From: Chlamydiota bacterium
GTDB lineage: Bacteria > Chlamydiota > Chlamydiia > Chlamydiales > JAAZZY01
Assembly: GCA_022601335.1 (NCBI GenBank)
Contig: JAJACV010000043.1
Location: 1 to 44,712 of the forward strand
Direction of reading: 5' to 3'
Length of the DNA: 44,712 nucleotides
A program made the position numbers and the translations under genes. Numbering within the stretch: the first letter of the stretch is position 1; each line of letters starts with the position of its first letter. Under the pieces are notes generated by a model. The model was not told the origin of the DNA. It did no database searches and saw nothing but the letters and a program-made list of their open reading frames with translations. This document shows, piece by piece, positions 26,317 to 35,544 of this stretch.

Positions 26317-28065
26317 TTAAGAACTCGAGTTGCTTTGTTCAGGGAAAATAAGAGTAAAAGTACTTCCTTCGCCTTCTTTTGAGTCGACAGAGAGGGTTCC
26401 TTTTAGTTTTTCTATGATAATTTGGACAATTGAAAGTCCAAGACCAGATCCTCCAAGTTTACGTGTCCTTGCTTTATCCACTCGATAGAATCGATCAAAA
26501 ATATGAGGTAAGTCTTTTGCAGGGATGCCAATCCCATTATCGGAAATGGTCACAACGATTGTCTTTTTTGATTTAGAGACGCCTATTTTTAGAATAGGCT
26601 TGCGTTGATTATATTTGATTGCATTCTCCAGTAAATTCATAAGCGCTCTGTTGAGAAGGTCTGGATCACCTAGAATAGTTGCTTTATTGTGAGTCTGATC
26701 TTCAAATTGAATGTCAGCGTCTTTGTGAAGAGTGTGTACTGTTTGGGCACAATCATTTAGTGTTGCAATGAGGTCACATTCTTTAAGTTCTGATTGAGGT
26801 AAGTTTTCAATATCTGCGAGCATAAGAAGATTTCTAACTAAGGAGTCCATTCGAATGCAGTTAGCTAATATTTTTTTAATAATGTCTTTGCGCTGATCAT
26901 CAGACAAACCTGTATGGTCATGGAGCGTTTCTGAGAATCCACGTATCACAGTTAAAGGGGTTTTAAGTTCATGTGATGCATTCGCAATAAAAGCTTTTCC
27001 GAGGTCTAAGATTTGATAGAGATTAGACTTGTCTTGCAATACTAAAATAGCTCCCTGGTCTTGCTTAGGAGTTACAATAATTCCAAGAGGAATTTTTTGA
27101 TCTCCACTCTCTAAGTCTAATGTTTCATAGATGATTTTATTTTTTTTAGTGCAGGCATGCAATAGGGCTTCACATTTGTTAGATTTTAAGAAAGAAATAT
27201 GTTTATTGAGGAGGTTTTCTCGAGTAAGATGAAACATTTTAAGAGCAATGTCATTCAAGTAAGTTATATGAAACTGATTATCGACGGCAATCACTCCTTC
27301 AGCTAAAGAATTTAAAACAGTCTCCGTTTCATTTCTCTCTTGGGTAAGTGTTTGAACCTGCTTTCGGATTCTGTTCGAGAGTGAATTTAGAGTGTTAGCT
27401 AACTGACAAAAATCTTTAGTAATTCTTTTCTCTTCAAGAATAATTTCAGGAAGCTCGTCCTCACGGCCCTCTTGGTAGGGGGTTATCTTTCGTATAATGG
27501 TTTGAATGGGCCTGGTGATTAGGTTCATAATGGTCCATGTCATCAAACTAAACAAAACTAAAATTCCAATCCCAAATTTGATCAGGACGAGCTTAAAGCT
27601 AGAGCTTAAATCTTTAATTTGGTTAATCGGAAAAGCCGTTCTTATAATATAGGACTGCCCTTGAAATGAAAATGATTGTGCAATATAGGCAAACTGTTCC
27701 CCAAAGTGGTATGAATAGTCTTCATGATAGCCAATTTTATGCTTCATAGCCTCTTCAATTTCAGGGTGTCTTTTATAAAGAGGCAGTGCGGACCTGTCTG
27801 TGTGCGACTCATATAGGATGCGCCCATCTTTGGAAAGAAGTGTGACTCGAAAAAAAACTAATGATTGGTGGGCACTCAACATCTGAATCATTCCTTGAAC
27901 ATTAGGCGCTTTTTGAATGCTTTCAATGACTTGTTTTGTACGATTTTCTAAAACATCTCGAATCGCATTTCTCACAGATTTAGAAGAGTATGGGAATAGC
28001 AGTATGAAGAAAAATAGAAAAACAGCCAGGTAAGAAAAAAAGATTTTTTGACGGAAGTTGAGCAT
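26317..28065 (-). CDS. PhoR-like sensor histidine kinase
   Basis: Membrane sensor kinase of 582 residues. Two membrane helices at about 7-25 and 157-180 flank an extracytoplasmic domain. A HAMP segment follows (about 180-240), then a PAS-like domain (about 250-340, TVLNSLAEGVIAVDNQFHITYLN). Next come HisKA with the phospho-accepting His in ASHELKTPLTVIRGF (about 360), and HATPase_c with N box LLENAIKYN, G1 DNGIGIPAKDLPHIFDRFYR and G2 GGSGLGLSIV. No response regulator is in the window, so it is an orphan here. It starts four bases after parB in the same direction, an uncommon partnership. Confidence 0.94.
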   Translation of the reverse strand: MLNFRQKIFFSYLAVFLFFFILLFPYSSKSVRNAIRDVLENRTKQVIESIQKAPNVQGMIQMLSAHQSLVFFRVTLLSKDGRILYESHTDRSALPLYKRHPEIEEAMKHKIGYHEDYSYHFGEQFAYIAQSFSFQGQSYIIRTAFPINQIKDLSSSFKLVLIKFGIGILVLFSLMTWTIMNLITRPIQTIIRKITPYQEGREDELPEIILEEKRITKDFCQLANTLNSLSNRIRKQVQTLTQERNETETVLNSLAEGVIAVDNQFHITYLNDIALKMFHLTRENLLNKHISFLKSNKCEALLHACTKKNKIIYETLDLESGDQKIPLGIIVTPKQDQGAILVLQDKSNLYQILDLGKAFIANASHELKTPLTVIRGFSETLHDHTGLSDDQRKDIIKKILANCIRMDSLVRNLLMLADIENLPQSELKECDLIATLNDCAQTVHTLHKDADIQFEDQTHNKATILGDPDLLNRALMNLLENAIKYNQRKPILKIGVSKSKKTIVVTISDNGIGIPAKDLPHIFDRFYRVDKARTRKLGGSGLGLSIVQIIIEKLKGTLSVDSKEGEGSTFTLIFPEQSNSSS

Positions 28066-28069
28066 ATTG

Positions 28070-28873
28070 TTATTCTTCTGAATACCCTATTTCATTTAGA
28101 AGCCGGTTTAAGTCTGAGAGATTATAATAATGAAGAGAGAGAATTCCCTCTTGTTCATTTCCCTTAAAACAGACTTTTGTTCCAAATTTCTCTTGTAATC
28201 GGTTTTCTATTTGCTGTAAAAAAATATTTTTTTTTGAAGCCATTTTTTGTGAAGATGAAGTTTCATTTTTTTGCCTTTTCCTAAGGAGCTCTTCAGTCTG
28301 TCTCACGCTTAAGCTTTCTCTGACAATCACCTGAAAAATGGGCAAACAATCTGTCTCATTTTTTAAAGAAAGAAGGAGCTTGGCATGGCCCACAGAAATA
28401 TCATTTTTAATAAGGGCTTTTTGTATGATTAGGGGTAATGAAAGTAGACGAATTTGGTTGGAAAGGGAGGCTCTTTTCATTCCTAAATGATCAGCAAGTT
28501 CCTGGTGTGTCAAACGATATTCTTTACAAGTCTTGTGTAGAGCTGCAGCTGTATCCATAGGGTTGAGGTCTTCTCTTTGTAAATTCTCAATAAGAGCAGA
28601 AAGAGCGGATTGACGATCATTTTGATTTTGAACCCAGACAGGAATTTCTTTAAGGCCTGCGATCTTTGCTGCTCGCAAACGACGTTCTCCAGCTACGAGT
28701 TCGTACTGTTTATTTTCTAAAGCTCGAACCAGTGGGGGCTGAAGAAGACCTACATGACGTATAGAGTCAGCAAGCTCTTGAAGCTTTTCTTTATCAAAGT
28801 GAACTTCAGATCTTGGTTGATTCGGGTTTAATTTAATTTCTTCAACTGAGAGCCATACTGTTTGATGTGTCAT
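28070..28873 (-). CDS. parB: ParB/Spo0J chromosome-partitioning protein
   Basis: 267-residue CTPase clamp of the chromosome-partitioning system. The N-terminal domain has IKLNPNQPRSEV (about 15), the core motif ELVAGERRLRAAKIAG (about 60-75, GERRxRA) and SALIENLQREDLNPMDTA (about 92-109). A helix-turn-helix follows with LTHQELADHLGMKRASLSNQIRLL (about 117-140). The C-terminal dimerisation domain is short. parA is not adjacent. The gene is divergent from 28897 with only 23 bp between. In C. trachomatis parB (CT688) sits by the dpp ATPase genes; here it is 19 kb away from them. Confidence 0.93.
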   Translation of the reverse strand: MTHQTVWLSVEEIKLNPNQPRSEVHFDKEKLQELADSIRHVGLLQPPLVRALENKQYELVAGERRLRAAKIAGLKEIPVWVQNQNDRQSALSALIENLQREDLNPMDTAAALHKTCKEYRLTHQELADHLGMKRASLSNQIRLLSLPLIIQKALIKNDISVGHAKLLLSLKNETDCLPIFQVIVRESLSVRQTEELLRKRQKNETSSSQKMASKKNIFLQQIENRLQEKFGTKVCFKGNEQEGILSLHYYNLSDLNRLLNEIGYSEE

Positions 28874-28896
28874 ATAAGTAGATTTTCCAATAGTAC

Positions 28897-29646
28897 TTGC
28901 AATTTAGAAAAAGGTATGTCACCTTTGAAGAGATAAACGAATTAAAAGAGAGATCAGACGTGAATAATAACAAGATTGAGATCCTTCACCCTAATACTTC
29001 CAAATTAGAACGCTTTCTTCTCAACATTCTACAGAATAAAAAGAAAGTATCTAAATTACTTACTCTAGGTATTGCCTTCGCTCTTATTCTAACGTTATCC
29101 TATTACATGTTGCATAAAACTAAAACAAAAAATTATTCGACTTCTAAAGAGAGTCTTGTCAGTTCAAGACAAAGCATTTCAAAAGCAGAACTTAAAAAGT
29201 TTAAAAAAATTGCTAAAGATTTTCCAACACTTCAGCCCATGCTTGATGGTGTTTTAGCTCAAGAATATACAAATCTAGGGCAACTTGGTGTAGCGCAGAA
29301 TTTATTTACTCGTTTGGAAACACGGCAAAAGGCTCCTGTAGAAAATCTTCAAGCATTTAACGAAATTACTTTTCTTATTGAAGAACAGAAATATAAGGAT
29401 GCTTTAGATAAAGGGTATGCTCTCAAAGAAATGCTCAAAAATAATTCTCATTTGCAAACTCTGTACATAACTCAGTTGCTCAGGTTGATTAAACTTGAAG
29501 AGAAAGTAGGGCATTCTGAGCAAAGACGACTTCTTTTATCTGAGCTGCAAGGTATCGAGGAAGGTTATAAGGATGTACTACAACTAGGGCACTTGAATTT
29601 AGAGGCTTTTTTGAATCATCATACTAATTTGCGATATGAAAATTAG
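28897..29646 (+). CDS. membrane protein with single helix and helical-repeat domain
   Basis: 249 residues, not assigned to a family. The N-terminal 50 residues are basic and cytoplasmic. A single membrane helix follows (about 54-70, LTLGIAFALILTLSYYML), then a periplasmic all-helical domain whose spacing (FPTLQPMLDGVLAQEYTNLGQ, then FNEITFLIEEQKYKDALDKG) resembles TPR-type repeats of YfgM-like proteins. The start is a TTG directly after an in-frame stop; no ATG offers a better choice before the helix. It is divergent from parB over 23 bp, so the two promoters must overlap each other's coding starts. Confidence 0.6.
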   Translation: MQFRKRYVTFEEINELKERSDVNNNKIEILHPNTSKLERFLLNILQNKKKVSKLLTLGIAFALILTLSYYMLHKTKTKNYSTSKESLVSSRQSISKAELKKFKKIAKDFPTLQPMLDGVLAQEYTNLGQLGVAQNLFTRLETRQKAPVENLQAFNEITFLIEEQKYKDALDKGYALKEMLKNNSHLQTLYITQLLRLIKLEEKVGHSEQRRLLLSELQGIEEGYKDVLQLGHLNLEAFLNHHTNLRYEN

Positions 29647-29808
29647 CTTGATTGAATTAAATAGATTAATAAAGTATATAAAAAACTTTAATAAAAGTTG
29701 TTTTTTTAAGTTATAAATTTGGCTTTAAATTCAAACTTTAAACAAGATATAAACTTATCAACATTAACTTAGCCTTTTTTGGTTAGGTGTTAAAAAATAA
29801 GGAGTCCC

Positions 29809-30720
29809 ATGCTCAAATTAGGTAGCTTGCGGATGCTTTTGATGACATTGTTTTGTCTTTCTACACAGAGTGTCTTTGCTCTCTCATCTAGCAAACCTAT
29901 GACTCGTTTGTCTTCAGAGCTCTATACAGTTTTAAATCAGCCTGTAGAACGGCTTGAAGAGCAGAGTCAAAGTATGAAATCAGATGTTTTGGCAAAAATA
30001 GAAATTCTTTCTAAAGAAGACGCCAAAAAATTTATGAAGACATTTAATTTAGGTGAATTAAGTGTTTTACCCTACACTCCCTTATGTCAACCCAATGCAT
30101 CAGCGAGATCTCAAGCTTATTTTTCTTTCAAACTACCCGATGTTTGTGGAGGAGTCAAAGTAAAGACCGGATTAAGTTACCATCTTGCTGAAAATCAGAA
30201 AAATGGCATAGGCTCACGTGAGCATGTTCTTTACCTTGTTTCAACAAAAGCTTTAAATGACACACGATGGAAACCTTTCATTTCAATTTCATATATGAGA
30301 ACTCAATCTCGAGGAACTCCAAGACAGAACTATCGAGGACTCAAAGAGATACGTAGTAGATCTTCTTCTCAATACAGAGGGCCTGAATCTTATACATTGA
30401 GTACAACGTACTCAAATGTTGAAGTTTTAGAAACCTGTTGTGGGCTACAGCCTCATGAAAAACTCTCTTTGGTATTCTCCTTTAATTATCTGAAACCTTT
30501 AAATAAAAAGGTGAGACTTTTAGATCCCTTTAAAGGCCGAGTTTTTGATGAATTAAAAGTTTTACATCGCTCACAGGGGCTAGATCTTAAGGTAGATTAT
30601 GCTCTCAAGGAAGGCCTAAACCTTTTAGTAAAATCTGAATATCTTTTGTCAAATAGTTCTTTTAAAAATAATGAAGATAAACCTGTTATTATTGAAGGGC
30701 AACTTATTGTTTCATTCTAA
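29809..30720 (+). CDS. putative outer-membrane beta-barrel protein
   Basis: 303 residues with a signal peptide (about 1-26, LLMTLFCLSTQSVFA). A helical/linker region follows, and then alternating beta-strand-like segments rich in aromatic residues and short turns. The last residues, EGQLIVSF, end in phenylalanine, the usual sorting signal of outer-membrane barrels. Not recognised as a named family. An AAGGAG ribosome binding site precedes the ATG. The 162 bp upstream are AT-rich and presumably hold the promoter. It ends at the strong terminator at 30751, shared with the convergent MOMP-like gene. Confidence 0.6.
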   Translation: MLKLGSLRMLLMTLFCLSTQSVFALSSSKPMTRLSSELYTVLNQPVERLEEQSQSMKSDVLAKIEILSKEDAKKFMKTFNLGELSVLPYTPLCQPNASARSQAYFSFKLPDVCGGVKVKTGLSYHLAENQKNGIGSREHVLYLVSTKALNDTRWKPFISISYMRTQSRGTPRQNYRGLKEIRSRSSSQYRGPESYTLSTTYSNVEVLETCCGLQPHEKLSLVFSFNYLKPLNKKVRLLDPFKGRVFDELKVLHRSQGLDLKVDYALKEGLNLLVKSEYLLSNSSFKNNEDKPVIIEGQLIVSF

Positions 30721-30750
30721 TTAGCGAAGAATCTCTTTTAATTTTGATCA

Positions 30751-30784
30751 AAAAAAAACCTCTCGTTTTGAGAGGTTTTTTTTT
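30751..30784. terminator. bidirectional intrinsic terminator
   Basis: CCTCTC and GAGAGG form a GC-rich 6-bp stem around GTTTT. It is extended by eight A on the left and nine T on the right, so both strands give a hairpin followed by a U-run. It sits exactly between the convergent genes ending at 30720 and 30803 and terminates both. Confidence 0.93.
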
Positions 30785-30802
30785 AATAGAGTGCTGTTTT
30801 TA

Positions 30803-31738
30803 TTAGTAACTCCACATGACTCCAATATAGGGGGCAAATTGGTAAACGGTTCGGATGCTAAAGGGTTGCTGGAGACTTACATTGTCATTTTCTGGGGTGT
30901 TTCCAGCTTGTCTAATTCTTTGTTGGTTGAGTGCGCCCATTGATCTCGCTTGTCCCCAAATATTAAACTTGATTCCGAAAAGCATAGAAAAATTGATGCT
31001 AGGCTCTGTGCTTTTTAATTGAAAACCGAGATCGGTCATAAAAAAACAGTTTGCTGAAATTTTTTGTCTAAAATAAGCACATGTTCCAGTATCAATACTT
31101 AAAAGCGAAGGCGTCCACGTTTGCCAGGCAGGTCCAACAGCAAATGAGATAAATTGTGATAAGGCTAATGATTTGCATACAAAGGTATAAGGGGAATAAA
31201 AATAAGTTTTAGCAACAAAGGCATTTAGGTCTACATTAGCTCTAAAATAATAGGCAATTTTCCCTGTATTTACGTTAGAAGAACTCCAGAGGTTTCTTTC
31301 AAAAATAACGTTGTGCTGACCTACATATGAAATCCCTAATCCCATCCAACTCCATGGGTTCCATCCGAGGGTAGCATCTATTAAAGGGGTGCGATTATAA
31401 CCCGTCCCTCCTTGGTAATTGGGTGTGGAAGTCTTTAGTAGCTCATGTAGCGAGGTATAAGCATCACTGCCTTTTTGACCACTGAAGTATAGCAAGCCAA
31501 GTCCAAGAGAGGTGTTGTAGAAATAAGTTGGAGTTTTTCCAATGTTAGATCGGGATGTAAAATAAAAATTTCTGCAGCTAGTGCTGTTATTTGAAGAGCT
31601 TTGAGCTTGCAAATTTGGCTGGTTTTCATTTTGTAAGTTTATTGTCTGTTCGGCTTCTGCGCCTAAAGTTGACAAAGCCACAAAAAGTAAACTTACAAAA
31701 AAGGTACTGGTTTTTAGTAAATTTCTAAAAAGGGTCAT
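30803..31738 (-). CDS. MOMP-like outer-membrane protein
   Basis: 311 residues with signal peptide (about 1-27) and a low-complexity Gln/Asn/Ser linker after it (about 33-53). A barrel follows with many aromatic, alternating strands, e.g. LGLGLLYFSGQKG, TLGWNPWSWMGLGISYVGQH and KIAYYFRANVDLNAFVAKTYFY. It closes on APYIGVMWSY, with terminal aromatic residue. It has several cysteines, as in chlamydial MOMPs, whose disulfides stiffen the envelope. Families of such proteins are expanded in Simkania and related genera (established knowledge). I cannot say that it is the principal porin. Confidence 0.65.
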   Translation of the reverse strand: MTLFRNLLKTSTFFVSLLFVALSTLGAEAEQTINLQNENQPNLQAQSSSNNSTSCRNFYFTSRSNIGKTPTYFYNTSLGLGLLYFSGQKGSDAYTSLHELLKTSTPNYQGGTGYNRTPLIDATLGWNPWSWMGLGISYVGQHNVIFERNLWSSSNVNTGKIAYYFRANVDLNAFVAKTYFYSPYTFVCKSLALSQFISFAVGPAWQTWTPSLLSIDTGTCAYFRQKISANCFFMTDLGFQLKSTEPSINFSMLFGIKFNIWGQARSMGALNQQRIRQAGNTPENDNVSLQQPFSIRTVYQFAPYIGVMWSY

Positions 31739-31869
31739 AAGACATGTCCTAGAGTTATGATTTAATGAAGTAAGTCTTTGTAAAATTAATTTTAAATAAA
31801 AACAATTATATAATGCCTTTTCAGTAAGTAAATCAAAGCTTTGATTCCTATTTCAGTCATTGATAAATC

Positions 31870-31898
31870 TTGACGAGAAACTGACTATCAAGTAAGAT
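31870..31898 (+). promoter_or_regulatory. sigma-66/70-type promoter for rplU operon
   Basis: TTGACG, 17 bp spacer, TAAGAT, about 40 bp before the rplU start. It is the best housekeeping-type match seen in the window and is placed where the ribosomal-protein operon needs one. Confidence 0.65.
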
Positions 31899-31937
31899 CC
31901 TTACAAAAATTTTAGAGAAACTAGGTTTAGAGGTCTG

Positions 31938-32261
31938 ATGTACGCTATTATTGAAACAGGTGGAAAGCAATTTCGAGTCGCAGAAGGGGATATTATTGAC
32001 ATAGAGCTTCTTAAAGAGGCTGAAAAATCAAATATTTCATTTACTGATGTGAAGCTTTTTCACGACGGAGAAAAAATTGTTGTAGGGTCTCCTCACGTGG
32101 ACGGTTGTACTGTTCAGGGAGAGCTTTTAGAGGAAATTAAAGGTCCTAAGGTTATGTCTTTTAAATATAAAAAGAGAAAGAGTAGCCATAGAAGAGTGGG
32201 TCACAGACAGAGATTTAACCGCGTGAAAATTACTGGTATCACACAAGGAAAGGAGAAATAA
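31938..32261 (+). CDS. rplU: 50S ribosomal protein L21
   Basis: 107-residue L21. It starts MYAIIETGGKQFRVAEGD and contains VVGSPHVDGCTVQGELLE and the conserved basic stretch YKKRKSSHRRVGHRQRF (about 79-95) that contacts 23S rRNA. Normal length. Three bases separate it from rpmA, then obg follows. This L21-L27-Obg order is widespread in bacteria and is the order in C. trachomatis (CT420-CT418). First gene of the operon behind a good promoter. Confidence 0.97.
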   Translation: MYAIIETGGKQFRVAEGDIIDIELLKEAEKSNISFTDVKLFHDGEKIVVGSPHVDGCTVQGELLEEIKGPKVMSFKYKKRKSSHRRVGHRQRFNRVKITGITQGKEK

Positions 32262-32264
32262 CCC

Positions 32265-32513
32265 ATGTCACAGAAGAAAGGACAAGGAGCATCTAGAAAC
32301 GGTCGAGACTCACATTCACAGCGTTTAGGAGTCAAAGTAGGCGATGGTCAATTTGTAACTGCTGGTAGTATTCTCGTACGTCAAAGAGGTACCAAATGGC
32401 ACCCAGCTGATAATGTGAAACGCGGAAAAGATGATACACTCTTTTCTTTAACGGATGGGAAGGTCGTTTTTAGGTCTGCAAATAAGACCTTTGTATCGGT
32501 CGTTCCAGCTTAA
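32265..32513 (+). CDS. rpmA: 50S ribosomal protein L27
   Basis: 82-residue L27. The mature N-terminus [23 protein letters not shown] has the lysines and the GxGxS loop that reach the peptidyl-transferase centre. There is no cleavable N-terminal extension of the Firmicutes type. The Shine-Dalgarno AAAGGAG lies within the end of rplU. Typical length. Confidence 0.97.
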   Translation: MSQKKGQGASRNGRDSHSQRLGVKVGDGQFVTAGSILVRQRGTKWHPADNVKRGKDDTLFSLTDGKVVFRSANKTFVSVVPA

Positions 32514-32540
32514 AAAATATTTTAACACACCCTTTTAGTT

Positions 32541-33536
32541 ATGTTTACAGATTCTATATCCGTTAAATTAATCTCAGGAAGGGGTGGACACGGCATTGTT
32601 TGTTGGAGACGGGAAAAGTATATTCCCAAAGGGGGGCCTACAGGCGGAAACGGTGGAAATGGCGGCGCTATCAAAATAGAGGGCGATGAAAATATTCGTT
32701 CACTCGATCCCTTTAGATCCAAACGTTTAATTAAAGCTGAAAATGGTCAATCTGGTGGACCTAATCAAAGACAGGGAAGAAGAGGAAAAGATCTGGTCCT
32801 TAAAGTTCCTTGTGGTACCCTTATTAAGGATGCTAAGACTCAAGAAGTTCTCTTCGACATCACTGAGCACTCTCAATCTATTGTTCTCTGCACAGGTGGT
32901 AGAGGGGGGCGCGGAAACTCCACTTTTAAAAGCTCTGTAAAGCAAGCTCCTAATTACTGTACTCCAGGGACGGATGGAGAAGAAAAAGAGTTGGTTTTGG
33001 ACCTCAAAATGATTGCTGATATTGGCTTAGTTGGCTTTCCAAATGCGGGTAAATCTACCCTTATAAATTATCTAACAAGATCTAAAGCTAAATGTGACGC
33101 TTATCCCTTTACGACTCTGTCTCCTAATATTGGGTATATAGAAACGGCTGATTTTATGCGTTATTCACTAGCTGATATTCCTGGAATTATTGAAGGAGCT
33201 CATAACAACAAAGGCTTAGGTCTTCAATTCCTTAAGCATATTGAACGAACAAAAGCTCTTTTCTATATCTTGGACGCTGCTTCAGAAGATCCGCTCAAAG
33301 ATTTAATGATTCTTCGTGAAGAAATTAGATCTCACCAGCCAGACACTCTCAAAAAGCCTGCCATTGTTCTGCTAAATAAATGTGATTTAGAGCATTCAGA
33401 TGAAACAGTTACTAAAATTCAATCGGAATTAAAAGGCGTTTCAGTTCTCAAAATTTCTGCAAAAGAAGGCGATGGAATGGACGAGCTTAAAAAAGAGCTC
33501 TTTAATCTAATGGCTCCTTTTGATGACTGGAAATAA
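32541..33536 (+). CDS. obg: GTPase Obg/CgtA
   Basis: 331-residue ribosome-assembly GTPase. The glycine-rich Obg fold covers residues 1-155 (GPTGGNGGNGG near 33, GGRGGRGNSTFKSS near 118). The G domain follows with G1 GFPNAGKST (about 165), G3 DIPGIIEGAH (about 212), G4 LNKCD (about 284) and G5 SAKEGDG (about 307). It ends soon after the G domain, without the OCT extension. This short form is also what chlamydial Obg (CT418, about 335 residues) has. It is convergent with the SnoaL-like gene, with 8 bp between the stops and no hairpin there. Confidence 0.96.
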   Translation: MFTDSISVKLISGRGGHGIVCWRREKYIPKGGPTGGNGGNGGAIKIEGDENIRSLDPFRSKRLIKAENGQSGGPNQRQGRRGKDLVLKVPCGTLIKDAKTQEVLFDITEHSQSIVLCTGGRGGRGNSTFKSSVKQAPNYCTPGTDGEEKELVLDLKMIADIGLVGFPNAGKSTLINYLTRSKAKCDAYPFTTLSPNIGYIETADFMRYSLADIPGIIEGAHNNKGLGLQFLKHIERTKALFYILDAASEDPLKDLMILREEIRSHQPDTLKKPAIVLLNKCDLEHSDETVTKIQSELKGVSVLKISAKEGDGMDELKKELFNLMAPFDDWK

Positions 33537-33544
33537 GTAAAAAA

Positions 33545-33898
33545 CTATTCCTTTTCAGGGGGATTGTAATAGCACACGAGTTCTATCATTTTTTCGTTTT
33601 CCCACTTCATAAAATCCACTCCTACAAAATGGTTATCATCCATGACAATTTCAAACTTAAGAATTGTTGTATCATTCTCTTGAAAAGTTTCAAAAATTTT
33701 GTATGAAATATAGCAATGGGTATCAAAACCTTCTTTCAAAATAGCTAATATATTCTCTTTTCCTCTAACCCATTTAAGAGCAGGATCAAAAAGAGAACAA
33801 TCTTTATGCAGAAGCTCTGAAATTCCATGGATGTCTTTATTCGTAAAATATTGAGCAAATTGATTCGATAAGTCTTTTAAATCGTGTGTTACTTTCAT
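33545..33898 (-). CDS. SnoaL/NTF2-like protein
   Basis: 117-residue small protein of the NTF2-like superfamily (cone-shaped fold), seen from LSNQFAQYFTNKDIHGISELLHKDC at the N-terminus and WVRGKENILAILKEGF in the middle, as in SnoaL-like proteins. No catalytic residue can be assigned, and the role may be binding of a small molecule. The ATG at 33898 is preferred over a TTG three bases upstream because AAGGAG lies about ten bases before it. It is flanked by obg and the metal transporter, with AT-rich DNA on the upstream side. Confidence 0.7.
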   Translation of the reverse strand: MKVTHDLKDLSNQFAQYFTNKDIHGISELLHKDCSLFDPALKWVRGKENILAILKEGFDTHCYISYKIFETFQENDTTILKFEIVMDDNHFVGVDFMKWENEKMIELVCYYNPPEKE

Positions 33899-33964
33899 CA
33901 AACCTTCTCCTTAAAATATAGATGGAAGCTCAATAGTATATAATTATTTAATTATTTACGATAG

Positions 33965-34810
33965 CTAAGCTCGTAGCTTCAGTCTTTTAGATTTAATAAA
34001 TAGAGCAATAACATAGGCAGAACCTGCCAGTAAAGCGATCGTGGCTCCTGCTGGCCAACTTAAATGATAGGCAAAGAATAGGCCAAAGTAAGAAAAAACA
34101 ATATTTATTAAAACAGCAATAAACATCATTGCAGGCAAAAAGCGTGTAAAGAGATTGGCAATGGTTGCAGGAACCACCAACATGGTAATCACTAAAATAG
34201 CGCCTACAATTTGCATGAGAAGCACAATGGTTGTAGCAATCAACCCAAGGAGAACAAAGTAGAGCACCTTTACGGAGACACCCTGAAGTTTAGCTTGTGT
34301 TTCATCAAAGCAAAGAGTTAGCAGCCTATTATAGGTAAAGGCGACCACTGCTAATATTAAAACATTAAGTATAAGCAAGAGCCAAAGCTCTTTCGATGTC
34401 ACCCATAAAATATTACCTACTAAATAGTTCCCAAGCTCAATTTTAGGGCCTGGAGTATTCGATAGAAATAAGATGCCCAAAGCCATACCAATAGACCAAA
34501 TAGCTGCAATAACTGAGTCTTCACGCTCTCGATAGTTTAAGTGAATCCAACCTAGGATTAAAGCAGAGAGAAGTCCGGCAATAAGCGCTCCCATAAGAGG
34601 CGAAATCCATGAAATGGCAAAGGTGCTTTTAAGCCAAACACTAAACCCAATGCCCCCTAAAATAGAATGGGCTATTCCTCCACTAATGAACGAGAGCCTT
34701 TTAATAACCACATAAGAGCCTACGACACCACCCGCTATAGATGCAAAGATAGCAGCTAGCATGGCGTATTGTAAAACAGAGTGTTGTAAAAGAGCCTGCA
34801 GAAAAGACAT
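33965..34810 (-). CDS. zinc/manganese ABC transporter permease (ZnuB/TroC family)
   Basis: 281 residues, eight or nine hydrophobic helices, ABC-3 family. Characteristic blocks: GGVVGSYVVIKRLSFISGGIAHSILGGIG (about 26-54) and VGAILVITMLVVPATIANLFT (about 202-222). It forms the membrane pore for the metal released by the binding protein encoded upstream. Its ATG overlaps the end of the ATPase gene by one base. The ABC unit sits next to obg as in C. trachomatis (CT415-CT417), so its position is ancestral. Confidence 0.93.
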   Translation of the reverse strand: MSFLQALLQHSVLQYAMLAAIFASIAGGVVGSYVVIKRLSFISGGIAHSILGGIGFSVWLKSTFAISWISPLMGALIAGLLSALILGWIHLNYREREDSVIAAIWSIGMALGILFLSNTPGPKIELGNYLVGNILWVTSKELWLLLILNVLILAVVAFTYNRLLTLCFDETQAKLQGVSVKVLYFVLLGLIATTIVLLMQIVGAILVITMLVVPATIANLFTRFLPAMMFIAVLINIVFSYFGLFFAYHLSWPAGATIALLAGSAYVIALFIKSKRLKLRA

Positions 34811-35544
34811 TATTTGAAAACCTCCTGAGCTAAAGAGGTTTTTTCAGGTTTTTGGTAAAGTCCCATAGAAAAATGCTGACAAACCTCTTCGGGTTTTAAT
34901 GGGTAGAGTTGACCATGAATGCATAAAACTCTATCCGATCCTTTTCCAATATGATCGAGATCATGTGTAACCATTAAAATAGTCATCCGTCTTTTAAGAC
35001 GCTTTAAAATCGTATCGATTTCAAGCTGCGCTGCAAAGTCTATACAAGAGGTGGGTTCATCTAGGATTAAAATTTTAGGCTTCGTAGCAAGCGCCCTAGC
35101 AATTAAGGCTCGTTGCAGTTGTCCACCTGATAAAGAACCCATCGATTGGTCTTTATAATTTGTTAAACCAACTTCTTCAATAGCGCTTAAAGCCATCTTT
35201 TTATCTTTATCAGAGTATCTGCCATGCCATGGCAGTTTCGATAGTCTTCCCGATAAAACGACTTCAAAGACTGAAATTGGAAAAAGTCGATCAAAAGGAA
35301 AAACTTGAGGGACGTAGGCTATACTTGTGCGCGCTTGAGTAGGTGATTTTCCTAAGACTGCTATAGACCCAGAAGATGGAGGTATAAAACCCATTATAAG
35401 TTTTAAGAGGGTTGTTTTTCCGCCTCCATTAGGACCTATAATATGAACAAATTCACCAGGGCGTATGACACAAGATATCTCCTTTAATATAGGGGTATCA
35501 TTATATTGAAAATCAACATGGTTGATACGGATGGCTTCAATCAT
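34810..35544 (-). CDS. zinc/manganese ABC transporter ATP-binding protein
   Basis: 244-residue ATPase of the ZnuC/TroB type. Walker A GPNGGGKTT (about 38), Q-loop YVPQ (about 78), signature SLSGGQLQRALIARAL (about 136-151), Walker B ILILDEPTSCID (about 158), H-loop LMVTHDLDH (about 190). The Cys-Ile-Asp after DEPTS is typical of metal-type ABC ATPases. It overlaps the binding-protein gene by eight bases and the permease by one, giving strict coupling. Confidence 0.94.
   Translation of the reverse strand: MIEAIRINHVDFQYNDTPILKEISCVIRPGEFVHIIGPNGGGKTTLLKLIMGFIPPSSGSIAVLGKSPTQARTSIAYVPQVFPFDRLFPISVFEVVLSGRLSKLPWHGRYSDKDKKMALSAIEEVGLTNYKDQSMGSLSGGQLQRALIARALATKPKILILDEPTSCIDFAAQLEIDTILKRLKRRMTILMVTHDLDHIGKGSDRVLCIHGQLYPLKPEEVCQHFSMGLYQKPEKTSLAQEVFK

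Noticed and set aside
30212-30223. Perfect palindrome GCTCACGTGAGC resembling the core of a parS site
   Set aside because: Only the central CACGTG matches parS (TGTTTCACGTGAAACA); the flanks differ and it lies inside a coding region. Likely chance.
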